This document shows positions 47,000-55,340 of a DNA stretch of 64,000 bases, piece by piece. Made by a program: the position numbers and the translations under genes. Source of the DNA: [Clostridium] citroniae WAL-17108 (lineage in GTDB: Bacteria > Bacillota > Clostridia > Lachnospirales > Lachnospiraceae); the NCBI RefSeq assembly GCF_000233455.1, contig NZ_JH376429.1:62001-126000 (forward strand), in the 5' to 3' direction. The notes beneath the pieces are model-generated. The model worked only from the letters and a program-made list of their open reading frames with translations, ran no database searches and was not told the origin of the DNA. The stretch's first letter is position 1; every line of letters starts with the position of its first letter.

Positions 47000-47686
47000 T
47001 TATCTCCACATTCTACCAATGATAATGTCTGAATATGGAAGCGCCTCAATCCACTTGCAGAATTTTACCCACTCATCCAGCTCATGATTTCTTAGCATGG
47101 GATAAACACTGGTTAGTGTTTCATAATTCGTCATCACAGTACGTTTCTGATTATGATAGGACGCGGGAAGAAGCTGAATCATCTGCCACCAATATTTCTT
47201 GTCTTTGGTTATTAAAAACATCTCTCGTGCCGAATTTAATGAATCGATGATGACGTCCAAATTACAAAACCAGCAGTTGTCACCTTCATCGACCAGATGC
47301 TCACATGAGAAATCGTCCAATGTAAACGCCTTCGCAGCCAGTTCAGACATCGCAGAGCGAGTATCAACAGCTATACCAACCTCGTAGGTATAAAAATCTT
47401 TCCACCAATACAACGGAGCCGTGATGTCCAGATTCACCGTAATCATTCGCCGATACCTCGCATCCGCAAGCCGCATCATCAAATCGTGGTCTGCTTTACC
47501 GAGCTGCCAGGAATGATCATATGTATGCTCGCAGGAATCATAATTGGCACAGTTCTCACATCCGATACCATCATCCCCACCTTTGCAGATTCCACTATCC
47601 GATTTCTCCCAACTGTTCATCGGATTCCGCATTCCGCGGATAGCGTGTTCCCATCCCATAACTTCAACATTTTCAATTTTAATCAT
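47000..47686 (-). CDS. conserved phage protein with Cys-rich insert
   Basis: 228 residues. Conserved blocks EVMGWEHAIRGMRNPMNSWE, RRMITVNLDITAPLYWWKDF, YWWQMIQLLPASYHNQKRTV and an aromatic LDEWVKFCKWIEALPYSD end; this set recurs in many Firmicute phages and is dense in Trp/Tyr. Residues 34-58 carry C-x8-C-x2-C-x5-C (KGGDDGIGCENCANYDSCEH), a possible zinc-binding insert, and a later CEH...CWFC. Enzymatic role unknown. Confidence 0.75.
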   Translation of the reverse strand: MIKIENVEVMGWEHAIRGMRNPMNSWEKSDSGICKGGDDGIGCENCANYDSCEHTYDHSWQLGKADHDLMMRLADARYRRMITVNLDITAPLYWWKDFYTYEVGIAVDTRSAMSELAAKAFTLDDFSCEHLVDEGDNCWFCNLDVIIDSLNSAREMFLITKDKKYWWQMIQLLPASYHNQKRTVMTNYETLTSVYPMLRNHELDEWVKFCKWIEALPYSDIIIGRMWR

Positions 47687-47954
47687 TGTCTTCTCCTTTC
47701 ATGGGTTCCGCTGCAACTTTAATTTGATACTCCAATTCCTGAGCCATGTCTTTTAAAAATTGAACTATAACAAATTCAAACTGATTGCTTCTAATACGAC
47801 GAAAGTCATCGAACATAACTTTACGAACCAACCTATGCCGTTGATGACAGTCTCTTTTATCCATCTGAATAACGATAGAATTCGTTGCGCTCTCATATCT
47901 CCAAAGAATTTCAAAATGGCGTTCTCCCAGTTCTTTTAACAAACTTTCAATCAT
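47679..47954 (-). CDS. small phage protein, unknown
   Basis: 91 residues, mixed charge: MIESLLKELGERHFEILWRY, then SIVIQMDKRDCHQRHRLVRK and an acidic end PMKGEDND. Overlaps the next gene by 8 bases. GAGAGGAGAAAGCG precedes the ATG. No domain recognised. Confidence 0.65.
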   Translation of the reverse strand: MIESLLKELGERHFEILWRYESATNSIVIQMDKRDCHQRHRLVRKVMFDDFRRIRSNQFEFVIVQFLKDMAQELEYQIKVAAEPMKGEDND

Positions 47955-47969
47955 CGCTTTCTCCTCTCT

Positions 47970-48296
47970 TCATTCGCAATTTTTCCTCTCAAAATAGTCC
48001 AATTCTTCTTTAAATAATCTGAAGAACTCGTAATAATCATCAATAGTTCTGTCTTTCTGTGAGCAAGTGTTTGTCCTTCCGAGATGTTTATACCAATTTA
48101 CCATCATGCCACTTTCCAAATGGATGATGTAATACTCGTTGGAGTTAGAAAACCAAGCAAATTCATCACAAACGACAGTTCCATGACAGAATGCGTCCAT
48201 AAGTCTATCGTAGCCAACGGTTTCTTTTACAATCTCACACAGTTTATCTCTGTCGATATGATACTGTGGTAGAGGACTCAAATGTTTTTCATTCAT
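47970..48296 (-). CDS. small phage protein, unknown
   Basis: 108 residues: NEKHLSPLPQYHIDRDKLCE, then DEFAWFSNSNEYYIIHLESG and a helical acidic end FFRLFKEELDYFERKNCE. Aromatic-rich alpha/beta composition; resembles small antirestriction-like or hypothetical phage proteins only in size. Function unknown. Confidence 0.65.
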   Translation of the reverse strand: MNEKHLSPLPQYHIDRDKLCEIVKETVGYDRLMDAFCHGTVVCDEFAWFSNSNEYYIIHLESGMMVNWYKHLGRTNTCSQKDRTIDDYYEFFRLFKEELDYFERKNCE

Positions 48297-48311
48297 AAAC
48301 TTTCTCCTTTT

Positions 48312-48584
48312 TTAACTTCCTAATTTCAAGCCTAACCCTGAATATAACTGGGAATAAATCTGTTTTTCTATTTCGTCTTTATAAACCTTGGTTGGCGTAC
48401 CGTTTACCATAATTGTCATAGTTTCTCGTAATAAAGGCGCTGCTAAGTTTTCGAAACTTGGACCTGCCGCGTTTGCTAAAACTTGTGTTTCAGTCATATA
48501 CGCCAGTGCTTCCATTCGCTTATTTTTACACCGACTGACAAACGGGCAATTCTTGCATTCTTCTGAAAGTTTTGATAATCCCAT
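48312..48584 (-). CDS. small Cys-cluster phage protein
   Basis: 90 residues from ATG 48584, which overlaps the stop of the MazG-like gene (TAATG). MGLSKLSEECKNCPFVSRCK holds C-x2-C-x5-C, a possible metal site with another Cys missing; the rest is helical (TETQVLANAAGPSFENLAAP). Similar N-terminal CxNCP...C proteins occur in clostridial phages. Function unknown. Confidence 0.65.
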   Translation of the reverse strand: MGLSKLSEECKNCPFVSRCKNKRMEALAYMTETQVLANAAGPSFENLAAPLLRETMTIMVNGTPTKVYKDEIEKQIYSQLYSGLGLKLGS

Positions 48585-48787
48585 TACTGACAATTTCTCC
48601 TTTCCCGTTCCAGCTTCACATCAATGGCTTTCTGTAAATCCTCTGGCTTAATATCAAAAATGGACTCCAGGAAGTTCGGACAAATATAAGCATCTGCCAT
48701 CTCTTCCAAGAGTCCAATTCTATCGCCATAACCTCGAACCTGTTTGCTGATCTGCTGCTGAAGCTCTGCAAATTCCTCCATTGCCAC
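48584..48787 (-). CDS. MazG-like NTP pyrophosphohydrolase fragment or short form, start uncertain
   Basis: 67 residues from GTG 48787. VAMEEFAELQQQISKQVRGY, then DRIGLLEEMADAYIC: the E-E-x-x-E and E-x-x-D metal-binding pattern of all-alpha NTP-PPases of the MazG/dUTPase type, which clean up nucleotides. Members usually have 25-30 more N-terminal residues. The frame stays open to 48865 with fitting sequence (EKERRRIIHRSLQKHSWKTK) but without ATG; AAAAAGGTGAC lies 0 bases from an ATT codon at 48865. The true start may be that ATT. Confidence 0.65.
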   Translation of the reverse strand: MAMEEFAELQQQISKQVRGYGDRIGLLEEMADAYICPNFLESIFDIKPEDLQKAIDVKLERERRNCQ

Positions 48788-48890
48788 CGTACATTTTGTT
48801 TTCCAGGAATGTTTTTGAAGGCTTCTGTGAATAATACGCCGTCTTTCTTTTTCAGAAAATTGAATGTCACCTTTTTATCCCTGGATAAAC

Positions 48891-49958
48891 CTATTCCGAT
48901 TCATACTGAAGCTCCTCCTCGCAACGCAGACAATCATTATTAGCGGCTCCGAAACAGCCATGGCAATGCTTCCTCATATCATACTCAGCCTTGGTTATTT
49001 CAACAAATTCGTCATTTTCTTCTTTAAAGAAGCGATTAAGCTCCACTGTACAGTCTTCTGGTGTAATTGTATAGAAAATTCCAACTGTGTCGTAATCTCC
49101 ATTTTCCGGATCAACTAAAAAATCTTCGCAATAGACCTTAAATGGTTTACTTGCCGGAAAATATGGCATGGTAATAGGGAACTTCTCTTCCATTACCCGA
49201 TTGATCAAGCTACTATGATAGGAATCATGTGGATTGTTCATATTGATTCCACAGTATCTATCTACATCGTGATACTTTACGGTTCCATCAGAATATACAT
49301 ATTTGAAAAGAGAACTCATTCGCTTACACTGATAGTTTACAATTTCACCGCGATATCCCGAAAGGTCCGTAATATCACTCCAAACATCCTCTGTATCCTC
49401 GATCGATGTAAGTGGCTTTCCGTCAATTAGGCGATTCAGAATATATTTAGTCATACCGATACTGAAACCGCTATGGCCGTCCTCGGACAGACTGTGATAG
49501 GCTTTCAGAGCACTTTCGTAGCAGACGCAACCATAATCCCACTCCCTTTCTTTTGTTCCGGAGGCTTTTCTTTCGTTCTCACAAGCAATCTCTACCTCTT
49601 TTTCAGCCCATGTCTGCGTATTGGATTTTTCCCGGCAGGATGACAAAGGAATATTCCGGTCATCTATATACTCATTTGCAAAAATCTTTCTGGTATCAGA
49701 ACCAAAGTTCTCGATGATTTCCGGAAGATTCTCATTGACCGCATCAAACACCAGATTTCTCTCCTTACACCACTCAACAGCTTTTTGAAGCATGTCTTCC
49801 ACGCGGCAGGTCCACAGAATCAACTTATCTCCATCCTTTTTCCGATTACGAAGATACTCTATCAGTTCTTCGTTCGGCGCTCCGATCCCTGGCCAGTTGT
49901 TCTCACATAAAGTTCCATCGAAATCTACTGCAATAATTTTCACTGATTTAAGATTCAT
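48891..49958 (-). CDS. HAD-superfamily phosphatase-like domain fused to phage Cys/His domain
   Basis: 355 residues. Residues 1-105: KIIAVDFDGTLCENNWPGIG (catalytic DFDGT), KLILWTCR as second motif and NEYIDDRNIP as final acid pair, i.e. a capless HAD phosphatase. Residues 130-230 contain EREWDYGCVCYESALKAYHS and GFSIGMTKYILNRLIDGKPL, usually a separate small phage protein. The end has CHGCFGAANNDCLRC, a likely zinc site. The fusion could be a nucleotide or polynucleotide phosphatase; substrate unknown. Confidence 0.8.
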   Translation of the reverse strand: MNLKSVKIIAVDFDGTLCENNWPGIGAPNEELIEYLRNRKKDGDKLILWTCRVEDMLQKAVEWCKERNLVFDAVNENLPEIIENFGSDTRKIFANEYIDDRNIPLSSCREKSNTQTWAEKEVEIACENERKASGTKEREWDYGCVCYESALKAYHSLSEDGHSGFSIGMTKYILNRLIDGKPLTSIEDTEDVWSDITDLSGYRGEIVNYQCKRMSSLFKYVYSDGTVKYHDVDRYCGINMNNPHDSYHSSLINRVMEEKFPITMPYFPASKPFKVYCEDFLVDPENGDYDTVGIFYTITPEDCTVELNRFFKEENDEFVEITKAEYDMRKHCHGCFGAANNDCLRCEEELQYESE

Positions 49959-50061
49959 ACGTTTTTTCTCCTTTCTTATAGCGGACTCATCCCTTATGCA
50001 ACTACTATATCCGCCTTGTGGTCGCCCTCATTATTGCTCGACCCTCTCCCAAATTCTCCAA

Positions 50062-50826
50062 TTACTCAAGCCATTTGTTGTCGATATAATAGAAACTGTA
50101 GACACAGACTCCAATTAAGACCATCCAAATAATCCAGAATATCCACATTGCAAAATCGGTTTCTAAGTATTCTACGGTTTCATCAATCTTCATATTTTCA
50201 TAAAATGGTGAGTTATCGGCTATTGTTTTATCAGCCAGTTCTGTAAATATGGTTCCGGTAAAGTTTAAACCAACTCCATAATACTTATAACGAATGTGGC
50301 TGGATTCTTTAACAGTGTCTATATACTCCTTTCCCGGCAGGTCGATTTTACTAACTGAAAAAACGTGATTTAAAAATGATATTTCATCACATATCTGTTC
50401 CTCACTACCAGCATAATCCCATGTCCAATAGGTTTCCGTTGTATAGTAAGTATGGGTTTTTCCATTCGTAGTTGTTGTATGTGCAACCTGGCGAGTATGC
50501 ATTGTATATCGTTCTTTCACTTTTTCAATATAAATGTATTCTCCACCAATTTCAGGATATGTAACTGTATCGACCGCTTTCAAATCGCCATATACAAAAG
50601 CGTTCCCGGCATTAGTCCTCATTCCGTACTCAAACAGTTCCTGCGATTCTATTTTTATCGCCTTGTTGTATTTTTCATTTTTATCCAATTGATAATCCGA
50701 AATTTTTCCAGCAATAAGGACTCCAATCAGAAGCATAATAGCGACAATCGATACACTTACCAGTATTTCCCGTTTCGTAATCTCGAAATTCCCGAAATCA
50801 AAACTTCTACGCTTGCGTCCTCTCAT
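50062..50826 (-). CDS. phage membrane protein with N- and C-terminal transmembrane segments
   Basis: 254 residues. A basic start (RGRKRRSFDFGNFEITKREI), one membrane helix (about 22-42), a large outer domain (VYGDLKAVDTVTYPEIGGEY, HTRQVAHTTTTNGKTHTYYT, TYWTWDYAGSEEQI), and a final membrane helix (WIFWIIWMVLIGVCVYSFYY). No enzyme motif. It pairs with the LemA-like gene 5 bases upstream, together like a bacterial LemA/membrane partner pair. Role in lysogeny or host modification is a guess. Confidence 0.75.
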   Translation of the reverse strand: MRGRKRRSFDFGNFEITKREILVSVSIVAIMLLIGVLIAGKISDYQLDKNEKYNKAIKIESQELFEYGMRTNAGNAFVYGDLKAVDTVTYPEIGGEYIYIEKVKERYTMHTRQVAHTTTTNGKTHTYYTTETYWTWDYAGSEEQICDEISFLNHVFSVSKIDLPGKEYIDTVKESSHIRYKYYGVGLNFTGTIFTELADKTIADNSPFYENMKIDETVEYLETDFAMWIFWIIWMVLIGVCVYSFYYIDNKWLE

Positions 50827-50831
50827 AGCTT

Positions 50832-51386
50832 TTACTCTCCAAACAGATTCTGCGGAGCATCGGCAGGAGCACTATAGTCAAGATAGGTATATCCCCGAAC
50901 CTCATATCCGAGAATATTGAGAAAAAATCTTGTCGGGAATTTGCGTATATATCGGTTGTATTCTTTTACCTGCTTATTGTAGTTACTCCGATATTCTGCA
51001 ATTAAATTTTCTGTAATTGAAAGTTCATTCATTAACTCTTTATAATTTTCATTAGATTTTAATTCTGGATACGCTTCTGACACCGCCGTGATAGCTGTAG
51101 TAACGTTTTCGATATCACCGGTAGAGCCTCTATTTTCAACAATCGCCGTCAATGTTTCCGCTTCATGCTTATCGTACTGCTTAACACAATTAGCAAGGTT
51201 GTAAACCAAATCTACACGTCGTTTTTCCTGAACTTTGATGTCAGAATCAGCAGTATTAACTTGCTCTTCCAAGGTAAATGCTCTGTTCTGGGAACTCTGT
51301 ATACAAAACACACCTAACAAAATAATAGCAATAATACCGACTGCTACAATTAAAGCTACTTTCCAGTTGTTTTTAATTGTTCTCAT
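50832..51386 (-). CDS. LemA-family protein
   Basis: 184 residues. N-terminal membrane helix (VALIVAVGIIAIILLGVFC) and a helical domain with the LemA signature: EEQVNTADSDIKVQEKRRVD, LVYNLANCVKQYDKHEAETL, and a final ILGYEVRGYTYLDYSAPADA. LemA proteins are membrane-anchored helical bundles of unclear biochemical function, normally chromosomal; presence in a phage accessory block together with a two-helix membrane partner is uncommon. Confidence 0.88.
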   Translation of the reverse strand: MRTIKNNWKVALIVAVGIIAIILLGVFCIQSSQNRAFTLEEQVNTADSDIKVQEKRRVDLVYNLANCVKQYDKHEAETLTAIVENRGSTGDIENVTTAITAVSEAYPELKSNENYKELMNELSITENLIAEYRSNYNKQVKEYNRYIRKFPTRFFLNILGYEVRGYTYLDYSAPADAPQNLFGE

Positions 51387-51564
51387 GATTTTTTCTCCTT
51401 CTTACTCTTCTGAATTTATCTACACTCTTTATCACACCCGTATTCTTATTGATAATGCGATAATAGAACTCTGTCTCCTCAACCAACATCCAATCTTTAC
51501 AGTTTAAATAATGAGCAGATAAGCATTCTTTTTGCTCTCTGGTCAATTTTTTCGGTTGCTTCAT
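51373..51564 (-). CDS. DUF6906-like small phage protein
   Basis: 63 residues: KQPKKLTREQKECLSAHYLN, CKDWMLVEETEFYYRIINKN and a basic VDKFRRVRRRKNHENN end. The first block is that of the DUF6906 family from Firmicute phages. Function unknown. Overlaps both neighbours by 4-14 bases. Confidence 0.75.
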   Translation of the reverse strand: MKQPKKLTREQKECLSAHYLNCKDWMLVEETEFYYRIINKNTGVIKSVDKFRRVRRRKNHENN

Positions 51565-51761
51565 GTGGTTTTCTCCTCGCTGTAATTGATTTTCTTAGAT
51601 TTGGGGAATACCAGCTTTTGATAAATTTCTTTGGCTTCTTCCCCTTGATAGGCATTGATAATTTCTACCCTTCCTTTTTGCTGCCTTCCAACAATCAGAA
51701 CGCCAGCGTCTTTCCCATGAGAAAAATCCCAACTCACAATAACACTATCTGTTGATTTCAT
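51561..51761 (-). CDS. small phage protein, unknown
   Basis: 66 residues: KSTDSVIVSWDFSHGKDAGV, then LIVGRQQKGRVEIINAYQGE. A beta-rich start with S-W-D-F-S-x-G-K-D resembles the first strand of an RNase H-like nuclease fold, but the remainder is missing. Common small gene in clostridial phages. Function unknown. Confidence 0.65.
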   Translation of the reverse strand: MKSTDSVIVSWDFSHGKDAGVLIVGRQQKGRVEIINAYQGEEAKEIYQKLVFPKSKKINYSEEKTT

Positions 51762-52272
51762 TCACTATCACCTCCCCAAGCTTATTTTTGATACGTCCTA
51801 AGATATCCTCCACCAATCTTCTCGTATTCGGATGCAGTTTTATATAGCTTTTCCGCTCCTCATACCAAGAGAAGATCTCCAGCAGGTTCCCTTTAAACCA
51901 GCTAAAGGACCACCAATCACAAATCATCTCCAGAATATAACAGTAAGGCATTTCCAAAATGATTTCTCCTTCTTCGGGATCGTCATTGATAAGCACCCAA
52001 TACTGCCAATGATGAGGGTTTCGATGAATATGTAACAGCCAAGCTTTTCTGAAATCCTCAACTACTCCATAAGAGCGATTGCCTCCATAAAAATAAATAT
52101 CATAGGGGCCATACTCATCGGGCTCCGTTTTGGATTGGTCATGTGCAAATACGATATTGTGTTCCGCACCACTGCCCTCTGTAATTTCAGGAAGATTTTT
52201 CTGCAACCAACGAAATCCGGCTTCAACGTTGGATTTATGTTGCGCCAAATATCGGTCATATTGATAGCTCAT
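51745..52272 (-). CDS. DUF5662-family phage protein
   Basis: 175 residues from ATG 52272 (GGGAGGAAAAG before it). YDRYLAQHKSNVEAGFRWLQ, AHDQSKTEPDEYGPYDIYFY, WLLHIHRNPHHWQYWVLIND and EMICDWWSFSWFKGNL are the conserved blocks. The His/Asp set (HD...S, HxHRNPHHW) is reminiscent of HD-type metal hydrolases, which the family may be. No experimentally known role. Confidence 0.82.
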   Translation of the reverse strand: MSYQYDRYLAQHKSNVEAGFRWLQKNLPEITEGSGAEHNIVFAHDQSKTEPDEYGPYDIYFYGGNRSYGVVEDFRKAWLLHIHRNPHHWQYWVLINDDPEEGEIILEMPYCYILEMICDWWSFSWFKGNLLEIFSWYEERKSYIKLHPNTRRLVEDILGRIKNKLGEVIVNEINR

Positions 52273-52427
52273 TTTTTCTTTTCCTCCCACTTCATAGGTT
52301 TCTGGGAATTGAGATTGTATCCATAATCCAAGCATTCATTACATGGGTCGAATTTTTCTCCCAATTCCTTGTGTTTACAGGTTTTACAATACTTTTTAAA
52401 ATCCACTTCCAAATACTCTTCGTTCAT
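52269..52427 (-). CDS. 52-aa zinc-ribbon-like phage protein
   Basis: Starts MNEEYLEVDFKKYCKTCKHK and continues ELGEKFDPCNECLDYGYNLN. Two C-x2-C pairs 14 residues apart form a likely zinc knuckle. GAAAGGAGATCAACC precedes the ATG; the stop overlaps the DUF5662-type gene start by 4 bases. Widespread small type in clostridial phages; possibly DNA-binding or a regulator. Confidence 0.75.
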   Translation of the reverse strand: MNEEYLEVDFKKYCKTCKHKELGEKFDPCNECLDYGYNLNSQKPMKWEEKKK

Positions 52428-52440
52428 GGTTGATCTCCTT

Positions 52441-53679
52441 TCACCACTTCACAAACCTCGATTCATTAAAATCTCTCTTATCTTTCAGTGCCTTACTAAT
52501 TGCCAAATCAATCCCACTACGAGATTTCAAGTGATAGTAATACAAATCTTTGAATGGCGTATTCAACCTGTCTATTCGCCCCGCAGATTGCTGCATGATT
52601 TTGTAAGAATAGTTCTGTGAGTAGAATATAATGGTATCTGTCTTGATGCAGTTCCATCCTTCCGCTCCAGCATTGTACTGAACAAGATACACCCAGTTTT
52701 TCGACTCTGGGATTGGCTGGTGTTTGTGACCATTCCACTCTGCAATTTCAAAGACTCCATCGTCTTCATAAATTCGAAACAACCCGTTCAAAAGCTCCAG
52801 CTCATAATCAAAGTTGTAAAATATAATGGCTCTGGGATGCTTCTCTACAATTTCCATCAAGGCGATCTGTCGTGACTCGTCCGTATTCACAATTTTCCGC
52901 CATACATAGCAAAGACCGGCGGCATTCGCAATCGGCTCATTCTTATACGGGTCCCATCGTGTTCGTCCAACATCTTTGTATCGCTCTATGCTGTATCGAA
53001 CAAATATATCTTCGTGATGAGAAACCGTCTGACGCTTGAAATCCATATTCACCAAAATACGATTTCTGAGTCGAATCAATCTCCCAGTATTCAAATATCG
53101 GTCAATCTTTGGGTATTTACTGAATCGACTATAAACCACATGTTCTCGGATGAATTCTGTCCGGTTTTTGTAAAACCCATTTGCGATGAATGCCGGAATA
53201 TAATCCTGCCAGGTATCTCCCGGAGTTGCAGACAATAGAATCCACTGATTTGATTTGGTGATTTTCAAAAACGCCTTCACCCAAGCTCCGGAGCCTATCA
53301 CTCTCTGCTCGTCAAATATAAAGAAAGCATCCTTTACATCCTCGTACTTCTTGATATTATTCCAGGAATCCACGACAATCTGATTTGAATATAGATTGAC
53401 ATCCTCGTGAACCGAAAGAAGGAAAGGCGAAAGATCACCCTCCCATTCCATCGTGTCCCGCTTTCTGGCTGTTGTGATGATGTATAAGTCCTTTGGGGGA
53501 TCGTCCATCGCAACATAATCCTCAACCCCCATCAAGCAATCCGGATTTCCGCCATTCTGGAGATAGTAATAAGCTAATGCTGTTCTTGATTTTCCGCTTC
53601 CAACGCCGCCACACAGAATACAACCATTTCTCATTTTTTTTACTGCTACTATTTGATAGTCATACAATTCAACGGCCAT
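52441..53679 (-). CDS. SF2 (SNF2/DEAD-like) phage helicase
   Basis: 412 residues from ATG 53679, with GGAGCAACGGA before it. Walker A CGGVGSGKS (23-31) after a Q-like motif VELYDYQIVAVKKM, motif II DEQR (FFIFDEQRVIG), motif III LLSATPGDTWQDY, motif IV AIIFYNFDYELE, motif V YNAGAEGWN and VI QQSAGRIDR. This is the short helicase of clostridial phages that accompanies the polymerase and VRR-NUC genes. Works in replication or recombination fork processing. Confidence 0.93.
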   Translation of the reverse strand: MAVELYDYQIVAVKKMRNGCILCGGVGSGKSRTALAYYYLQNGGNPDCLMGVEDYVAMDDPPKDLYIITTARKRDTMEWEGDLSPFLLSVHEDVNLYSNQIVVDSWNNIKKYEDVKDAFFIFDEQRVIGSGAWVKAFLKITKSNQWILLSATPGDTWQDYIPAFIANGFYKNRTEFIREHVVYSRFSKYPKIDRYLNTGRLIRLRNRILVNMDFKRQTVSHHEDIFVRYSIERYKDVGRTRWDPYKNEPIANAAGLCYVWRKIVNTDESRQIALMEIVEKHPRAIIFYNFDYELELLNGLFRIYEDDGVFEIAEWNGHKHQPIPESKNWVYLVQYNAGAEGWNCIKTDTIIFYSQNYSYKIMQQSAGRIDRLNTPFKDLYYYHLKSRSGIDLAISKALKDKRDFNESRFVKW

Positions 53680-53833
53680 TCCGTTGCTCCTCAAGAACCG
53701 CTGTTATGCTGTTTTTCAGGTTCGCCATATCCGAATACATCTCGTTTTCATTCTTCGTGCAGTCATCTTCTATGGGGGCCATATTTAACAGACTATCCAG
53801 CTCTTTTTCTAATGCTTTCAATCGTTCATTCAC
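53669..53833 (-). CDS. small coiled-coil phage protein upstream of helicase
   Basis: 54 residues from GTG 53833 with GAGGAGGG 6 bases before it; the nearby ATG is in another frame and stops at once. NERLKALEKELDSLLNMAPI, then helical to LEEQRNGR. It overlaps the helicase start by 11 bases. Similar heptad-rich peptides precede helicases in related phages; probably a partner or translation-coupling leader. Confidence 0.6.
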   Translation of the reverse strand: MNERLKALEKELDSLLNMAPIEDDCTKNENEMYSDMANLKNSITAVLEEQRNGR

Positions 53834-53855
53834 GCTTATCCCTCCTCATAAACTT

Positions 53856-54743
53856 TCATATACTGTGAAATAATCTTCTCATAGTCCACACATCTGAAAA
53901 ATATATAGGTGTAAACCAGTAATTCTTCAAATCATCAGCCATAGTCATTGGTTTGGTCAAAGAATTTCCAACTTTAAAATATCCAGCAATTCCTAGAAGA
54001 GAAAGTTGAATATAGCACATCAAAGCTGGAACTTCTTCAATGTCTTGTCCGGAAACTAATAAATGGTTTTGATAATTATAATTTTCTTTTTCTAATTGCT
54101 TTCGTGCTTCGTGAATAGCAGCAATCAAGTTGGCTCCCGCTCCGCAACATGGATCGTTGATGGTAATATAGCCATCTTTCCTTACTTTCTCAGTTACATC
54201 CGTAATGGTGATTTTTGCCATAAGCCGACACATGTCATAAGGAGTAAATATTTGTTTCAACTCATCGTAGCCAAGATTTAAGCTCATGTACATCTTTCCT
54301 AAAAAATCCTGCTCCGGATTCATTTCTAAAGACATGACCAGATTTGCAAACAACTGTGGAAAAAGTTCCTGTTTTGACTTACTGTAATGGCGAATGATAT
54401 CCAAGTATCGTTTCTCTCGCTTATCATATTGAGATTTGTCCACAGAATTTGATATAGAACAAGCCGACATAACAATAAAGTCTTTCCAAATATCCCACGG
54501 TCTGTTTTTTTCTGAAACAAGTTGACGAAAGATGTTCATAAATTCTTTCTCATATCTGTCGGGTTTGAAAGTGGGAAGATTTTTCATTTTCGGCTTCGGT
54601 GATAAGCTTACTTGATGTTCCTCTTTATGAACTACAAAGTCGTGCTTCTCTGATATTTTCTTTGGTTTTTCGACCTTGGAAATAGAAGCATTGATCTTCG
54701 GTTTCGCTGTGGTTCGCTTCTTTTTCCGATTCCAAAATGCCAT
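53856..54743 (-). CDS. N6 adenine methyltransferase-like protein without visible NPPY motif
   Basis: 295 residues. After a Lys-rich flexible N-terminus (1-60), helical part FMNIFRQLVSEKNRPWDIWK and SLEMNPEQDFLGKMYMSLNL, then FTPYDMCRLMAKITI and motif I TINDPCCGAGANLIAAIHEA (DPCCGAG 197-203). VSGQDIEEVPALMCYIQLSL carries the second SAM-binding acid. The catalytic (N/D)PPY box of N6 methylases is absent; the chain ends in NYWFTPIYFSDVWTMRRLF. Such short N6_Mtase proteins are common in clostridial phages and may be inactive or have a partner. No restriction enzyme is near. Confidence 0.82.
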   Translation of the reverse strand: MAFWNRKKKRTTAKPKINASISKVEKPKKISEKHDFVVHKEEHQVSLSPKPKMKNLPTFKPDRYEKEFMNIFRQLVSEKNRPWDIWKDFIVMSACSISNSVDKSQYDKREKRYLDIIRHYSKSKQELFPQLFANLVMSLEMNPEQDFLGKMYMSLNLGYDELKQIFTPYDMCRLMAKITITDVTEKVRKDGYITINDPCCGAGANLIAAIHEARKQLEKENYNYQNHLLVSGQDIEEVPALMCYIQLSLLGIAGYFKVGNSLTKPMTMADDLKNYWFTPIYFSDVWTMRRLFHSI

Positions 54744-54835
54744 AACTTTCTCCTTTCGCAGAAATATAGGGCTGTTTCCTCTAGCCTTAGGACATTTACC
54801 TTGCTGGCAATATCAGGCACCCTATTTGTCGCTCA

Positions 54836-55321
54836 TCAGTGGAATGGGACCTCTTCCGGCCCTTCTTCCTCCGCATACTTCTCAGCAAACTCATCCTCTT
54901 CGATGGTGACATACATCGTTTTCAGATAAGCCTTAATACCGCTCTTACCGTTCACGTCCCAAGAATACGGCCGAATCGTCAAATCAACCTTCCGAATCTC
55001 CGCATAGTCCAAAGTGGAAATGGATTCATCATCCAACGGTGTTTTTGTCTTTCTGGTAATCATATACACCTTAGGCGGGATATTCTCAAAGCTGACTGCC
55101 ACCTGGATATAATGTTTCGGCTCTTCGTCCTCGTCTCTCGGAGCCAGCGCTCTTACATTCCATCCATCATTGGAGAGTTTCTCCGCCTGCTCCGGATCTT
55201 CGATGATGACACAGAAATTCCGATTTCCAGCCCGATTGTATTTAGACTCTTCGCCTCGGAAGTTTCGAAAAATAATTCTTGCGTTTTCAATAATGATATT
55301 GGGTACATTTTTGTAAGCCAT
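54836..55321 (-). CDS. probable phage single-stranded DNA-binding protein (DUF2815-like)
   Basis: 161 residues from ATG 55321 (AAAAGGAG before it). AYKNVPNIIIENARIIFRNF, EESKYNRAGNRNFCVIIEDP, RPYSWDVNGKSGIKAYLKTM and an acidic C-terminal tail (EEDEFAEKYAEEEGPEEVP). Beta-rich core with acidic end is the layout of phage SSB proteins such as T7 gp2.5 and the DUF2815 family. It lies immediately downstream of the polymerase fusion; the start overlaps nothing but its upstream frame runs into that gene. Confidence 0.8.
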   Translation of the reverse strand: MAYKNVPNIIIENARIIFRNFRGEESKYNRAGNRNFCVIIEDPEQAEKLSNDGWNVRALAPRDEDEEPKHYIQVAVSFENIPPKVYMITRKTKTPLDDESISTLDYAEIRKVDLTIRPYSWDVNGKSGIKAYLKTMYVTIEEDEFAEKYAEEEGPEEVPFH

Positions 55322-55340
55322 GATATACTTCTCCTTTTCT

